A DNA stretch of 64,000 nucleotides, from contig JAJPEN010000018.1 in NCBI GenBank assembly GCA_021166835.1, positions 1 through 64,000 on the forward strand, in the 5' to 3' direction. The first letter of the stretch is position 1; each line of letters begins with the position of its first letter. The stretch is from Burkholderiaceae bacterium (lineage in GTDB: Bacteria; Pseudomonadota; Gammaproteobacteria; Burkholderiales; Burkholderiaceae). A program made the position numbers and the translations under genes. Below the pieces are notes generated by a model that was given only the letters and a program-made list of their open reading frames with translations, was not told the origin of the DNA and did no database searches. Positions 1-11,344 of this stretch are shown here, piece by piece.

Positions 1-285
1 CCCGGGGTCGGCGCGCGAAGCGCGCTTCGTAACATCTGACTCGCGGCGAATGTTCGAACGGAGCGAGCGCAGCTCGCGAAGTGAGTTTCGCCGCGCGACC
101 CTGGGACGAGCAGCGCAGGGAAGTCGGCGCGCAGCGCCGACCGCCGCAGCTGGAGCGCCGCGAGCGCCCCGTTGCCGCCGTGCGCCCCTGGCCCCCCGGC
201 CCCGCCGAGCGCCGAGCGTCGCGCCGCCCGCAGTCGCCGCCGCGGCCGCCGTCGCCTGTCGCGAGCGCGCTACCGCCGAAAGAAC
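1..285. other. GC-rich intergenic DNA with three triloop hairpins
   Basis: No convincing gene is seen downstream of the MFS carrier; the open frames here are rich in Arg, Ala and Pro with no recognisable family. Three perfect inverted repeats with three-base loops follow one another: GCGCGC-gaa-GCGCGC (11-25), GCGAGC-gca-GCTCGC (63-77) and GTCGGCGC-gca-GCGCCGAC (123-141). They could fold in RNA of either strand and may end or protect the carrier transcript, but none is followed by a T tract. Confidence 0.4.
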
Positions 286-1499
286 TCAGGCCGGCGCGGG
301 CGAGGCCCCCGCCCCCGCCGGCCGCTGATCGATCGGCGCGTGCATCGCCGCCGCGAACAGTCCGAAAGCGATCACCATCGCCCACGCGTAGTCGTAATTC
401 CCGAAGCGATCGAAGAACACGCCGCCGAGCCACGCCCCGAGGAAGCTGCCGATCTGGTGCCCGAAGAACACCACGCCGCCGAGCAGCCCGAGCACGCCCA
501 CGCCCCAGCGCTGGCCGACCAGCGCGTTCGTCAGCGGCACCGTCGACAGCCACAGCAGCCCCATCGCCGCACTGAACAGGTAGACCGACAGCTCGGTAAG
601 CGGCGCGAGCAGGAACAGGCCGATGACGATCGAGCGAACGACGTAGATCGCCGCGAGCAGCCATTTCTTCGGATAGCGCTGGCCGAGCGCGCCCGAGGCG
701 AGCGAACCGATGACGTTGAACAACCCGATCAACGCTACCGCGTTGGCGCCGACGTTCACGCTCATGCCCTTGTCGAGCAGGTACGACGGCAGATGCAGCG
801 CGATGAACACCACCTGCAGGCCGCAGACGAAGTAGCCCCAGAACAGCAGGTGGAAGTTGCGGTCGCCGACGGCCCCGCACAGCGCCTGGCCCAGCCGCAC
901 CTGCCCGCGCGTGGCGTGCGCCTCGTCCTCGGCGCGCACGCCGAGCGCGAGCACGATGATCAGCGCGGCGAGCGCCGCGTGAACCAGCAGCGCCTGCTGC
1001 CAGCCGATGCGCAGGATCAGCTGCCCGGCCAGCGGCAGGAACAGGAACTGGCCGAAGGAGCCGGCCGCCACGCCCACGCCGAAGGCGAGGCTGCGCTTCT
1101 CGGCGGGAACGACGCGGCCGAGCGTGGCGAGCACGATGCCGAAGCTCGTGCCGCCGATCGCGATGCCCATGACGACGCCGGCCGACAGCGACAGCCCGGC
1201 GCCGCTCTCGGCCCACGCCATGCCGAGGAAGCCGACGACGTAGAGCACCCCGCCCAGCAGCAGCGTACGCATCGACCCGTACTTGTCGGCCATCGCGCCG
1301 AGGAAGGAGCCGCCCAGCCCCCACATCAGGTTCTGCAGCGCGATCGCCAGCGAGAAGGTCTCGCGCGACCAGCCGCGCGCCTGCGTCATCTCGGGCAGGA
1401 ACAGCCCGAAGGACGAGCGAACGCCGGTGGAGACGACGAGGATCGCGCAGCCGAAGAACAGGACGGCGAGATACGACGAGCGCGAAGCGGAGTGCGACG

Positions 1500-1503
<4 letters not shown>
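286..1503 (-). CDS. MFS transporter, monocarboxylate/oxalate-formate antiporter-like
   Basis: A 405-residue integral membrane protein with about 12 hydrophobic segments, the usual length for the major facilitator superfamily. The loop between segments 2 and 3 carries the motif A remnant ADKYGSMR. The N-terminal stretch around [18 protein letters not shown] resembles carriers of small carboxylates (monocarboxylate or oxalate/formate type). The start overlaps the hemL stop by 4 bases, so the two are probably co-transcribed. The substrate is not known. A carboxylate such as formate is tempting because a formate dehydrogenase lies in the same co-directional run, but this is inference. The C-terminus is a short Ala/Pro tail. 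Confidence 0.85.
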
Positions 1504-2801
<1,298 letters not shown>

Positions 2802-2846
2802 GAGGGGGAAGACGACCGGCGAGGAGAAACGCCAAGGATAACTGGA

Positions 2847-3200
2847 TCAGCGCAACGGCGAGCCGGCCGGCGGCGCCGGCTCGAAACGCGGAGCAAGCTG
2901 CTTCGCGTCCTGCACTGGCGCCGCATTGCGCTCGCGCGTGGCGTAGTCGACGCCGCTCAGGCCGGCGAGCAGCGCGAAGAACGCGAGCGCGACACCGGCG
3001 GCGATGCGCGTCTTCGCCGACGCCTCGTTCAGCCGCATGAACCACCAGACGACGAGCGCGCTCTTGACGACGGCGATGCCCAGCGCGGCAACCAGATTGC
3101 CGTCGCCCAGCGGCACGTAGGCGAGCGCGAGCGTCGAGGCGAGCAGCGCCATCAGCGCGACCCAGACGAAGACAAGCGCGAAGACGAGCGTTCGCGTCAT
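2847..3200 (-). CDS. Cytochrome c oxidase subunit IV (prokaryotic type)
   Basis: A 117-residue membrane protein with three hydrophobic helices (about residues 5-28, 36-55 and 65-84). It matches the small COX4/CyoD-like subunit that ends many bacterial aa3/caa3 operons, and it would stabilise the oxidase core in the inner membrane. Its ATG overlaps the stop of subunit III by 4 bases, as with most neighbours, which fixes the start at 3200 rather than further upstream. The C-terminal 30 residues are hydrophilic and Pro/Ala-rich. The family assignment rests on size, topology and context, since this subunit is poorly conserved. Confidence 0.8.
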   Translation of the reverse strand: MTRTLVFALVFVWVALMALLASTLALAYVPLGDGNLVAALGIAVVKSALVVWWFMRLNEASAKTRIAAGVALAFFALLAGLSGVDYATRERNAAPVQDAKQLAPRFEPAPPAGSPLR

Positions 3201-3886
3201 CCGGCACGCCCCGGCAGGTAGAGCAGCGGATAGAGCAGGATCCAGACGACGTCGACGAAGTGCCAGTAGAGCGCGGCGACGTCGATGCGCGGCGGCTGCA
3301 CCCAGTCGGCCTCGCGCGAGGCGCCGACGGCGAAGACCGCGAGCACGCCCACGCCGATCGTCAGGTGCACCGTGTGCAGGCCGGTCATCACCCAGTACAG
3401 CACGTAGAAGAGCGCCGCGCCCATGGGCGGCGCACCCGCTTCGTCGCCGAGCCGGAACGCCGTTCCCGGCACCAGTCCGTCGAGCCAGTCCTTGCGGTAC
3501 TCGATGCCCTTGAGCACGAGGAAAGCGGCGCCGAGCGCGGCAGTGATCCACAGGAAGACGGCAACGTGGCGATGCGCCGACCTGCGGCGCGCCCGCTCGG
3601 CATCGCCGGGTGGCCGATCGGACGGACGCAGCGCGCGCGCCGCGACGACGGCGAGCGCGACGAACAGGCTGCTCGTGAGCAGCACCGCGGTGTTGATCGA
3701 GCCGATGACGACGTCGGTGTGACGCGCCGCGGCGTCGAAGCCCTCGGGCCAGTGCGTGCGGCCGTACAGATACGCGAGGAACAGGCCGCCGAAGAACAGC
3801 GCCTCGGAGGCGAGGAATATCCACATGCCGAACTGCGCCGTCTCGTGGCGCAGCTCGAAGGGAAGCGGTTCATTCGCCGTCGACAT
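3197..3886 (-). CDS. coxC: Cytochrome c oxidase subunit III
   Basis: A 229-residue inner-membrane subunit of the heme-copper oxidase, without redox centres. It has the family features [21 protein letters not shown] near residue 20, a conserved Glu in helix III, and the C-terminal [17 protein letters not shown] start at 3886 ([10 protein letters not shown]) was chosen because the longer frame upstream is the antisense/alternate-frame end of subunit I. The gene overlaps the subunit I stop by 17 bases. The short five-helix type fits the caa3/SoxM-like group. It is co-translated with subunits II, I and IV. Confidence 0.9.
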   Translation of the reverse strand: MSTANEPLPFELRHETAQFGMWIFLASEALFFGGLFLAYLYGRTHWPEGFDAAARHTDVVIGSINTAVLLTSSLFVALAVVAARALRPSDRPPGDAERARRRSAHRHVAVFLWITAALGAAFLVLKGIEYRKDWLDGLVPGTAFRLGDEAGAPPMGAALFYVLYWVMTGLHTVHLTIGVGVLAVFAVGASREADWVQPPRIDVAALYWHFVDVVWILLYPLLYLPGRAG

Positions 3887-5540
3887 GAAACGGGCTTCTT
3901 CCGAGGCGGGGCGTGTAGCCGTAGACGTCGTCCGGAGCGGCAGGCGGGCTCGCGAAATTCTCCGTGGGCGGCGGCGACGAGGTCTGCCATTCGAGGCCGG
4001 TGGCTTGCCACGGGTTCGGGCCCGCATGCGCGCCGGCGCGCAGCGACCAGGCGAGATAGAACAGCGGCAGCAGGTAGCCGATCGCGAGGATCGACGCGCC
4101 CGCCGAAGACAGCACGTTCAGCGCCTGGAACTCCGGGACGTAGGCGTGATAGCGCCGCGGCATCCCTTCGTAGCCGAGCAGGTACTGCGGGAAGAACGTG
4201 AGATTGAAGCCGAAGAAGACGAGGCCGGCGGCCATCCGCGCCCAGATCTCCGGGTACATCCGGCCGGTGATCTTCGGCCACCAGAAATGCAGCGCGCCGA
4301 AATAGGCGAGCACCGAGCCGCCGACCATGATGTAGTGGAAATGCGAGATGACGAAGTAGGTGTCGGTGAGATGCACGTCGGCGGCGAGCGCGGCGACGAA
4401 GAGCCCCGTCATGCCGCCGATCGTGAACAGGCCGACGAAGCCGAGCGCGTAGAGCATCGGCGCGTCGAAGCGGATCGATCCCTTGTACAGCGTCGCCGTC
4501 CAGTTGAAGACCTTGATCGCCGAAGGCACGGCGACGAGGAAGCTCAACATCGAGAAGACCATCCCCGCAGCCGGCGACTGTCCGCTGACGAACATGTGGT
4601 GGCCCCAGACGAGGAAGCCGATCGCGGCGATCGCCAGCAGCGCGTAGGCCATGAAGCGATAGCCGAAGATGCGCCTGCGCGCGAAGCAGGGAACGATCTC
4701 GCTCACCACGCCCATCGCCGGCAGCACCATCACGTAGACGGCCGGGTGCGAGTAGAACCAGAACATGTGCTGGAACAGCAGCGGGTCGCCGCCGTGCGCC
4801 GGGTCGAAGATGCCGATCTGGAACAGCCGCTCGGCGGCGAGCAGGATCAGCGTGATGGCCAGCACCGGCGTGGCGAGCACGAGGATGAGGCTGGTGGCGT
4901 AGATCGCCCAGACGAACAGCGGCAGGCGGAACCAGCCGAGCCCCGGCACGCGCCGCGTGTGCACGGTGACGATGAAGTTCAGTCCGGTGAGGATCGACGA
5001 GAAGCCGACGACGACCACGCCGGTGAGCGCGACGACGACCCAGCCATTGGAGAACATCGTCGAGTACGGCGTGTAGAAGGTCCAGCCGGTGTCGAGGCCG
5101 CCGAGAAAGAGCGAGGCGAGCACGATCGCGCCGCCGATCACGTACAGGTACCAGCTGCCGAGGTTCAGCCGCGGGAAGGCGAGATCGCGCGCGCCGATCA
5201 TCAGCGGCACGAGGAAGTTGCCGAAGGCCGACGGAATCGACGGAATCAGGAACAGCCACACCATGATGACGCCGTGCGCGGTGAAGAGCTTCGCATAGGT
5301 GTCGTCGGAGACGAAGTCCCCGGCGGGCGTGGCCAGCTCGATGCGCATCATCGCCGCGGCAATGCCGCCGATCGCGAAGAACGCGGTGATCGCGATCGCG
5401 TAGAGGATCGCGATGCGCTTGTGGTCGTGCGTGGCGAACCACGACGCGAGCGTGTGTCCGTCGTCGAGATAGCTGGGCTCGGCGGATTGCGGCGGCGGGG
5501 CGGGCGGTGCCGGGCCGCGATCGACAGTGACCGTGTTCAT
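3870..5540 (-). CDS. coxA: Cytochrome c oxidase subunit I, A2-type heme-copper oxidase
   Basis: The 556-residue catalytic subunit binds low-spin heme a, heme a3 and CuB and reduces oxygen to water while pumping protons. It has 12 helices. Ligand regions are visible: [11 protein letters not shown] (heme a His), [11 protein letters not shown] near residue 263 (CuB His and the cross-linked Tyr), WGHHMF (CuB histidines) and [12 protein letters not shown] (hemes a3 and a). Helix VI reads YSHPAVY rather than GHPEVY, so the D-channel glutamate of A1 oxidases is absent and the YS pair marks the A2 subfamily known from Thermus/Rhodothermus-type caa3 enzymes. The ATG at 5540 overlaps the stop of subunit II by 4 bases. 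Confidence 0.95.
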   Translation of the reverse strand: MNTVTVDRGPAPPAPPPQSAEPSYLDDGHTLASWFATHDHKRIAILYAIAITAFFAIGGIAAAMMRIELATPAGDFVSDDTYAKLFTAHGVIMVWLFLIPSIPSAFGNFLVPLMIGARDLAFPRLNLGSWYLYVIGGAIVLASLFLGGLDTGWTFYTPYSTMFSNGWVVVALTGVVVVGFSSILTGLNFIVTVHTRRVPGLGWFRLPLFVWAIYATSLILVLATPVLAITLILLAAERLFQIGIFDPAHGGDPLLFQHMFWFYSHPAVYVMVLPAMGVVSEIVPCFARRRIFGYRFMAYALLAIAAIGFLVWGHHMFVSGQSPAAGMVFSMLSFLVAVPSAIKVFNWTATLYKGSIRFDAPMLYALGFVGLFTIGGMTGLFVAALAADVHLTDTYFVISHFHYIMVGGSVLAYFGALHFWWPKITGRMYPEIWARMAAGLVFFGFNLTFFPQYLLGYEGMPRRYHAYVPEFQALNVLSSAGASILAIGYLLPLFYLAWSLRAGAHAGPNPWQATGLEWQTSSPPPTENFASPPAAPDDVYGYTPRLGRSPFHVDGE

Positions 5541-6505
5541 CCGCGTCCTCCCGTCCTCTGGTCGCCGGTGGCGCGGACCCACTCGATCAGCGCCTGCAGA
5601 TCCTCTTCGGTCACCTGCCCGGCGAACGAAGGCATCACCGGATCGAAGCCGGCGACGACGTCCTTCTTCGGCAGCAGGATCGAATCGCGCACGTAGTTCT
5701 CGTCGGCCACCAGGCTGCGGCCGTCCTGCAGATGGACGACGCGCCCGAGCAGCCCCTGCAGGCGCGGCGCGTGCACCGTCGAGCGCTCGTCGTGACATCC
5801 GCTGCAGCCCAGCGACCGGTACAGCTCGAAGCCGCGCGCGGCAAGGCCCGGACGCAGCGGACCCGATTCGAGCCAGCGCGCATAGTCGGCCGGCTGCATC
5901 ACGACGACGCGGCCGATCATCTTCGAATGTTCGGCGCCGCAGAACTCGGCGCAGAACAACCGGAACTCGCCCAGCCGCGTAGGACGGAACCAGAGCACCG
6001 TGTAGCGCCCCGGCACGACGTCCTGCTTCAGGCGGAACGCCGGGACGAAGAAGCTGTGGATCGCGTCCTCGGAGGCGAGCACGAGCTTCACCGGGCGTCC
6101 GAGCGGCACGTGCAGTTCGTTGATCTCGCGTCGTCCGTTGCGGTGATCGAGCTTCCACATCCACTGCTTGCCGAGCACCTGGATCGGCAGCGCATCGGCC
6201 GGAACGATCGACAGCTGCGCGTAATCCCAGGCGGCCCACGCGAAGATGCCGAGGAAGATCGCCAGCGGCGTCAGCGTCCACGCCGTCTCGAGCCGCCAGT
6301 CGTTCGACGGCGGATTGCTGCGGTCGGCCTTCGAGCCGCGCCGGTAGCGGACGCTGAACCAGACGATCAGCACGGCGAGCGCGAGCGCGACCGTGCTGCA
6401 GACGACGAACAGCACGAGCAGCAGCAGGTCGGCACGCTCGCCGGCGCTCGATGCCGCCGGGCCCAGCCAGCCGAAACCGGCGCCGACGCCGTTGCCGTCG
6501 TTCAT
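5537..6505 (-). CDS. coxB: Cytochrome c oxidase subunit II with fused cytochrome c (caa3)
   Basis: A 322-residue subunit that takes electrons from a cytochrome c donor. Two N-terminal helices anchor it. The cupredoxin domain carries the CuA ligands in [12 protein letters not shown] near residues 187-198, and WMW occurs before it. A C-terminal cytochrome c domain has the heme site CSGCH near residue 235 and a distal Met in VMPSF. The fusion makes this a caa3-type enzyme that can accept electrons directly from alternative complex III. It has no strong lipobox. The gene is translationally coupled on both sides (4-base overlaps with the SCO gene and subunit I). Confidence 0.95.
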   Translation of the reverse strand: MNDGNGVGAGFGWLGPAASSAGERADLLLLVLFVVCSTVALALAVLIVWFSVRYRRGSKADRSNPPSNDWRLETAWTLTPLAIFLGIFAWAAWDYAQLSIVPADALPIQVLGKQWMWKLDHRNGRREINELHVPLGRPVKLVLASEDAIHSFFVPAFRLKQDVVPGRYTVLWFRPTRLGEFRLFCAEFCGAEHSKMIGRVVVMQPADYARWLESGPLRPGLAARGFELYRSLGCSGCHDERSTVHAPRLQGLLGRVVHLQDGRSLVADENYVRDSILLPKKDVVAGFDPVMPSFAGQVTEEDLQALIEWVRATGDQRTGGRG

Positions 6506-7644
6506 CGGCGATCTCCGCCGCGCAGCCGCCGCAGGATCCAGCCGCCGAGCAGCAGCACGGTGAGCAGGCCCGTGACGCGCGCCGCGTTCATCGCCGCTTC
6601 GCTGTGCAGCCCGATCGCCGGATCGAAATGCGCGCACAGCAGCCGCACGCGATCGGAGAGGCCGCCGATGCGCCCGGCTGAGGCTTCGACGAGCGCGAGA
6701 CGCAGCTCGTCGGCGTCGAAGCGCACGCCGAACAGGTAGCGCGAAACGGTTCCGTCGGGCGTGACGACGACGACGCCGGCCGGGTGCGCGATCGGCGACG
6801 AGGCCGGCGCGTCGGGCGTGCGCATCGAGACGAAGCCGACGCGCGCGGTGAGCGCATCGATGCCGCCCGCATCGGCGACGAGCAGATGCGACGCCGGCGC
6901 GTTGCGCTCGCCGAAGACGAAGCGCGCATAGCCGTCGTAGGCATCCGCGCGCGCGCGGGCCGACGCCGGCGTGTCCTGCGGATCGACGCTGACGCCGACG
7001 ATGCGGTAGTCGTCGACCGGCAACGCGGTCGCGTGCAGCGCCTCGATCAGTCCGTGCATCGCGATGCCGCACAGGTTCGGGCAGGTGTAGTAGCCGAGCA
7101 CCAGCAGCACCGGACGCGAGCCGGTGAACTGCGCACCCAACCGCGTCGAATGACCGCGTGCGTCGAGCACCGGCAGGTCGAGCGGCAATCGGGCGCCAAT
7201 GCGCTGAACGAAGTCGACGGGCGGCGGGGCCGATGCGGCTCCGAGAGGCAGCTTCGCCGCCGCCCGAGAAGGGTGAAGGGTCAAGGGTGAAGGGGTCGAA
7301 GCCTCGGGGCGGTTCCCCTTCTCCCTTCCCCCTTCTCCCTTCTCTTCCTGGAGCAACTTCCCCGCTTCGTCGATCGGGATGTGCGCGATGCCGCCGGCGC
7401 GGTCGACCCAGCCGAGCGAGTCGAGGCGCGCACGCTCGGCGGCGCGGTGCGCGTGCAGGTCGAGTTGCGGAGCGCTCGGCAGCGAGCGCGCGTCGCGTTC
7501 GGTGTCGCTGGCGTCGGCGCCGCCCTTCGGCGCGTACCAGGCATCGAGCAGCGCGAAGGCAACGACGACGACGAGCACGATGACCGCGACCAGCGCGACG
7601 GCGACCGCTCCGATGCGCCGCAATGCGAGCTCAGGCTGCGCCAT
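6502..7644 (-). CDS. SCO1/SenC-type copper chaperone with extra N-terminal segment
   Basis: Membrane-anchored thioredoxin-fold protein that delivers copper to the CuA site of subunit II. The SCO domain (about residues 140-330) has the copper site CPNLC (Cys188, Cys192) and a His in [14 protein letters not shown] helix near residues 10-34 anchors it, and a second helix ([15 protein letters not shown]) sits near the C-terminus. At 380 residues it is much longer than a usual SCO (about 200). Residues 35-100 (including [16 protein letters not shown]) resemble the separate small membrane protein often encoded between actF and the SCO gene, so this looks like a fusion. The linker, residues 101-127, is encoded by an inverted heptamer repeat (7266-7344). 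Confidence 0.85.
   Translation of the reverse strand: MAQPELALRRIGAVAVALVAVIVLVVVVAFALLDAWYAPKGGADASDTERDARSLPSAPQLDLHAHRAAERARLDSLGWVDRAGGIAHIPIDEAGKLLQEEKGEGGREKGNRPEASTPSPLTLHPSRAAAKLPLGAASAPPPVDFVQRIGARLPLDLPVLDARGHSTRLGAQFTGSRPVLLVLGYYTCPNLCGIAMHGLIEALHATALPVDDYRIVGVSVDPQDTPASARARADAYDGYARFVFGERNAPASHLLVADAGGIDALTARVGFVSMRTPDAPASSPIAHPAGVVVVTPDGTVSRYLFGVRFDADELRLALVEASAGRIGGLSDRVRLLCAHFDPAIGLHSEAAMNAARVTGLLTVLLLGGWILRRLRGGDRR
7266..7344. repeat. Heptamer inverted repeat inside the SCO gene (copy A)
   Basis: Two 30-base arms (7266-7295 and 7315-7344) are reverse complements at 26 of 30 positions, separated by 19 bases. Each arm is built of 7-base units of the form GAAGGG followed by A, T or G. 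The element is read through in frame as a charged, then Pro/Ser/Leu-rich linker of the SCO protein. Related units occur at 40244-40257, 58503-58560 and, more weakly, 60435-60473. Confidence 0.85.
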
Positions 7645-8746
7645 CGGTCGCCTCCCGTGCAGCCGCGCCTTCGTCCACCGCGCGCTCGTCGATCGTCCGC
7701 GGCACGCTGCCGAAGAGCACGAGCAGCAGCCCCGAAGCGCACAGCGGCACGAGCCACCATGCGTGCGGCGAATGCGCGTCGACCGAAGGCACGACGAGCC
7801 ACGTGGAATAGAGGATCTGCGCGACGACGAGCCCCCAGGCGATCGTCGCGAGCCGTTGCGCGCGATCCTTCAGCGCGCGGAACAGCAGCAGGAGAAAGGG
7901 AACGACCAGATACGCGAACACGACGACCAGGCCGAACCAGCGCCAGCCGGTGTGCAGGCGCGGCAGGTACCACGAGATCTCGCGCGGCAGGTTCTCGGCC
8001 CAGATGATCAGGAACTGCATGAACGCGAGATAGCCCCAGGTCATCGCGTACATCAGCAGCAGGTTGCCGAGGTCGCGCCCGAGCGGCGGGCGATCGGGCA
8101 GCGCACGCGGCAACGCGCCGGCCGTCGCGACCACGGCGATCGCGAAGGCGGCGCCGCCGTACATCTGGCTCGTCAGCACGATCAGCCCGAAACCGGTGCT
8201 GTACCAGCCGGCGACCAGCGACATCAGCAGGTCGATCGCCGCGAGCGACGTGAGCATCGCCCAGACGAGCAGCGACGCGGCCGCCCTGCCCTTCGACAGC
8301 GCCGGATCGCGCTGCTGCGCGAGCCACCACCAGACGAGCGCGTAGACCGCCAGTCGCGCGACGAAGAACGACGGCTGCAGCCACGACGAAAGAAAAGCGG
8401 GACGCGCGATGCCGTCGAGCCAGTTCGCATCGGCCGCGGCCCACGGATAGAGCCACGGGATGCCGATCGCCACCGGCACGCCGAGCAGCAGCACCCACGG
8501 CATGCGCCGCGCGAGCGCGAAGGCGACCGGGCGCAAGGCTTCGCCCCATTGACCGCCGCTCAGTCGCTGCATCCAGACGTTGGCGAGCGCGCCCAGCGCG
8601 ATGCCCAGGCAGGCCCACCACGCGGCCAGCCACGCGGCGAAGAACATGCGCGGATCGATCGCCAGCCCGGGCAGCGCGAGCGCGAGCGCTGCGAGGCCTG
8701 CCCAGCTCGCCGCCCCGCGTCCGAAATTTCGCGCGGCCGGCTTCAT
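7631..8746 (-). CDS. actF: Alternative complex III subunit ActF (membrane)
   Basis: A 371-residue, ten-helix inner-membrane protein. It matches ActF of quinol:cytochrome c/caa3 oxidoreductase (alternative complex III), a shortened relative of the NrfD-like ActC. Aromatic-rich helices such as YAMTWGYLAFMQFLIIWAEN and IPWLYPW are typical. ATG 8746 was preferred over an upstream in-frame start at 8830, because it overlaps the actE stop by 4 bases like its neighbours. The last 14 bases overlap the SCO start. It probably helps bind quinol or shape the proton path; no cofactor ligands are expected. Confidence 0.88.
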   Translation of the reverse strand: MKPAARNFGRGAASWAGLAALALALPGLAIDPRMFFAAWLAAWWACLGIALGALANVWMQRLSGGQWGEALRPVAFALARRMPWVLLLGVPVAIGIPWLYPWAAADANWLDGIARPAFLSSWLQPSFFVARLAVYALVWWWLAQQRDPALSKGRAAASLLVWAMLTSLAAIDLLMSLVAGWYSTGFGLIVLTSQMYGGAAFAIAVVATAGALPRALPDRPPLGRDLGNLLLMYAMTWGYLAFMQFLIIWAENLPREISWYLPRLHTGWRWFGLVVVFAYLVVPFLLLLFRALKDRAQRLATIAWGLVVAQILYSTWLVVPSVDAHSPHAWWLVPLCASGLLLVLFGSVPRTIDERAVDEGAAAREATDGAA

Positions 8747-9393
8747 CGCGAAGCCTCCCGCCGCGCTTTCAGTCGCTCGGGCAGCGCGTCCACCGGCGCG
8801 TGCTGGCTCAGCTGCAGCGCGCGGATCCACGCGACGATCGCCCAGCGGTCCTGCGGCAGGACGCGATCGGCATACGAATACATGATCCCGTAGCCCTGCG
8901 TCACGACGTCGAAGAAATGCCGATCGGGCGCCTCGCGCAGCCGGTCGATGTGATACGAGGGCGGAGCGGGAAAGCCGCGGCGCACGACCGGTCCGTCGCC
9001 GTCGCCGGCGATCCCGTGGCAGGGCGCGCAGTAGATGTCGAAGCGCTCGCGCCCGCGCGCGAGCAGCGCCGCGCTGATCGGCGGCAGCTTCTCTCGGGCA
9101 TGGGCGGCTTGCGCTTCGTCGACCGCTTCGTCGCCGCGGCGACCGCTCGCCGTGGCTGCCGCGTCGCCGCGCGAGCGCGCGATGCTGCCCTCGGGGGGCG
9201 GACGCGTCGCGCTGCCGTCGTCGAACAGCGGCGTGGCGGCGCCGGGGTCGAAGCGCGGCTGCTCGTACATGTCGCGCATCACCTGTTCGCAGCCGCCGAG
9301 CGCGAGGCAGGCGGCGAGCGCCGCCGCATAACGCGCGAGCGCGACGGCGCGGGCGCGCGGCACGGATGCGGTGAACCGCCGCGTGCGTCTCAT
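8743..9393 (-). CDS. actE: Alternative complex III cytochrome c subunit ActE
   Basis: A 216-residue monoheme cytochrome c lipoprotein. The signal peptide ends in the lipobox LALGGCEQ, giving an N-terminal lipidated Cys on the periplasmic side. This is followed by MYEQPRFDP, a typical ActE segment. The heme site is CAPCH with a downstream Met in YGIMYSYADRV. The middle (about residues 60-105) is charged and low complexity. It probably passes electrons from the pentaheme ActA/ActB side to the cytochrome c domain of oxidase subunit II. It overlaps actD and actF by 4 bases each. Confidence 0.92.
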   Translation of the reverse strand: MRRTRRFTASVPRARAVALARYAAALAACLALGGCEQVMRDMYEQPRFDPGAATPLFDDGSATRPPPEGSIARSRGDAAATASGRRGDEAVDEAQAAHAREKLPPISAALLARGRERFDIYCAPCHGIAGDGDGPVVRRGFPAPPSYHIDRLREAPDRHFFDVVTQGYGIMYSYADRVLPQDRWAIVAWIRALQLSQHAPVDALPERLKARREASR

Positions 9394-9955
9394 GCGGGCA
9401 CCTCGATGCGGCGCATCGGCTCGAGCGAATCGAGGAAGCGCGCGGCGCCGTCGCGCTCGAAGGCCGGGTCGTCGCTGCGCAGGCACAGGAAGAAGCGGTT
9501 GCGCGTGGCGAGATCGAAGTCCTTCGCGCGAAACACCGGATGCGTGATGCGCGGCAGGCCGCTGCCGATGAGCAGCGCGAGCACCGCAGCGAGCGCGCCG
9601 CCGAGCACGGCCAGCTCGAAGGTGACGGGAACGAACATCGGCCAGCTGTTCAACGGCCGCCCGCCCACGTTGATCGGGTAATCGACGACCGCCGCGTACC
9701 ACTGCATGAAGAAGCCGCCCACCGCACCGGCGAGTCCGCCGAGGAAGACGATCGCGGGCACGTGCGTGCGACGCGAGCCGAGTGCCTCGGCCAGCCCCTC
9801 GACGTGGAACGGCGAATAGGCCTCGGCGCGCCGGTAACCCGCGTCGTGCGCCTTGCGCGCCGCATCGAGCAGCGCATCGGCGGTGCCGAACTCGGCCATC
9901 CAGCCCCACAGCGGCGCGCGCGGGTCCGCGTCCTGCCGCATGCCCGCGTGCCGGC

Positions 9956-9959
<4 letters not shown>
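9390..9959 (-). CDS. actD: Alternative complex III subunit ActD (DUF3341)
   Basis: A 189-residue protein with two membrane helices (about residues 70-95 and 105-135) and the conserved segments YSPFHVEGL and YPINVGGRPLNSWPMFVPVTFE that mark ActD (DUF3341). It is an accessory membrane subunit of complex III without cofactors. The start chosen is GTG at 9959, because it forms a 4-base GTGA overlap with the actC stop, matching the spacing of the whole operon; an ATG six codons later (9941) is the alternative. Confidence 0.9.
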
Positions 9960-11340
<1,381 letters not shown>

Positions 11341-11344
<4 letters not shown>

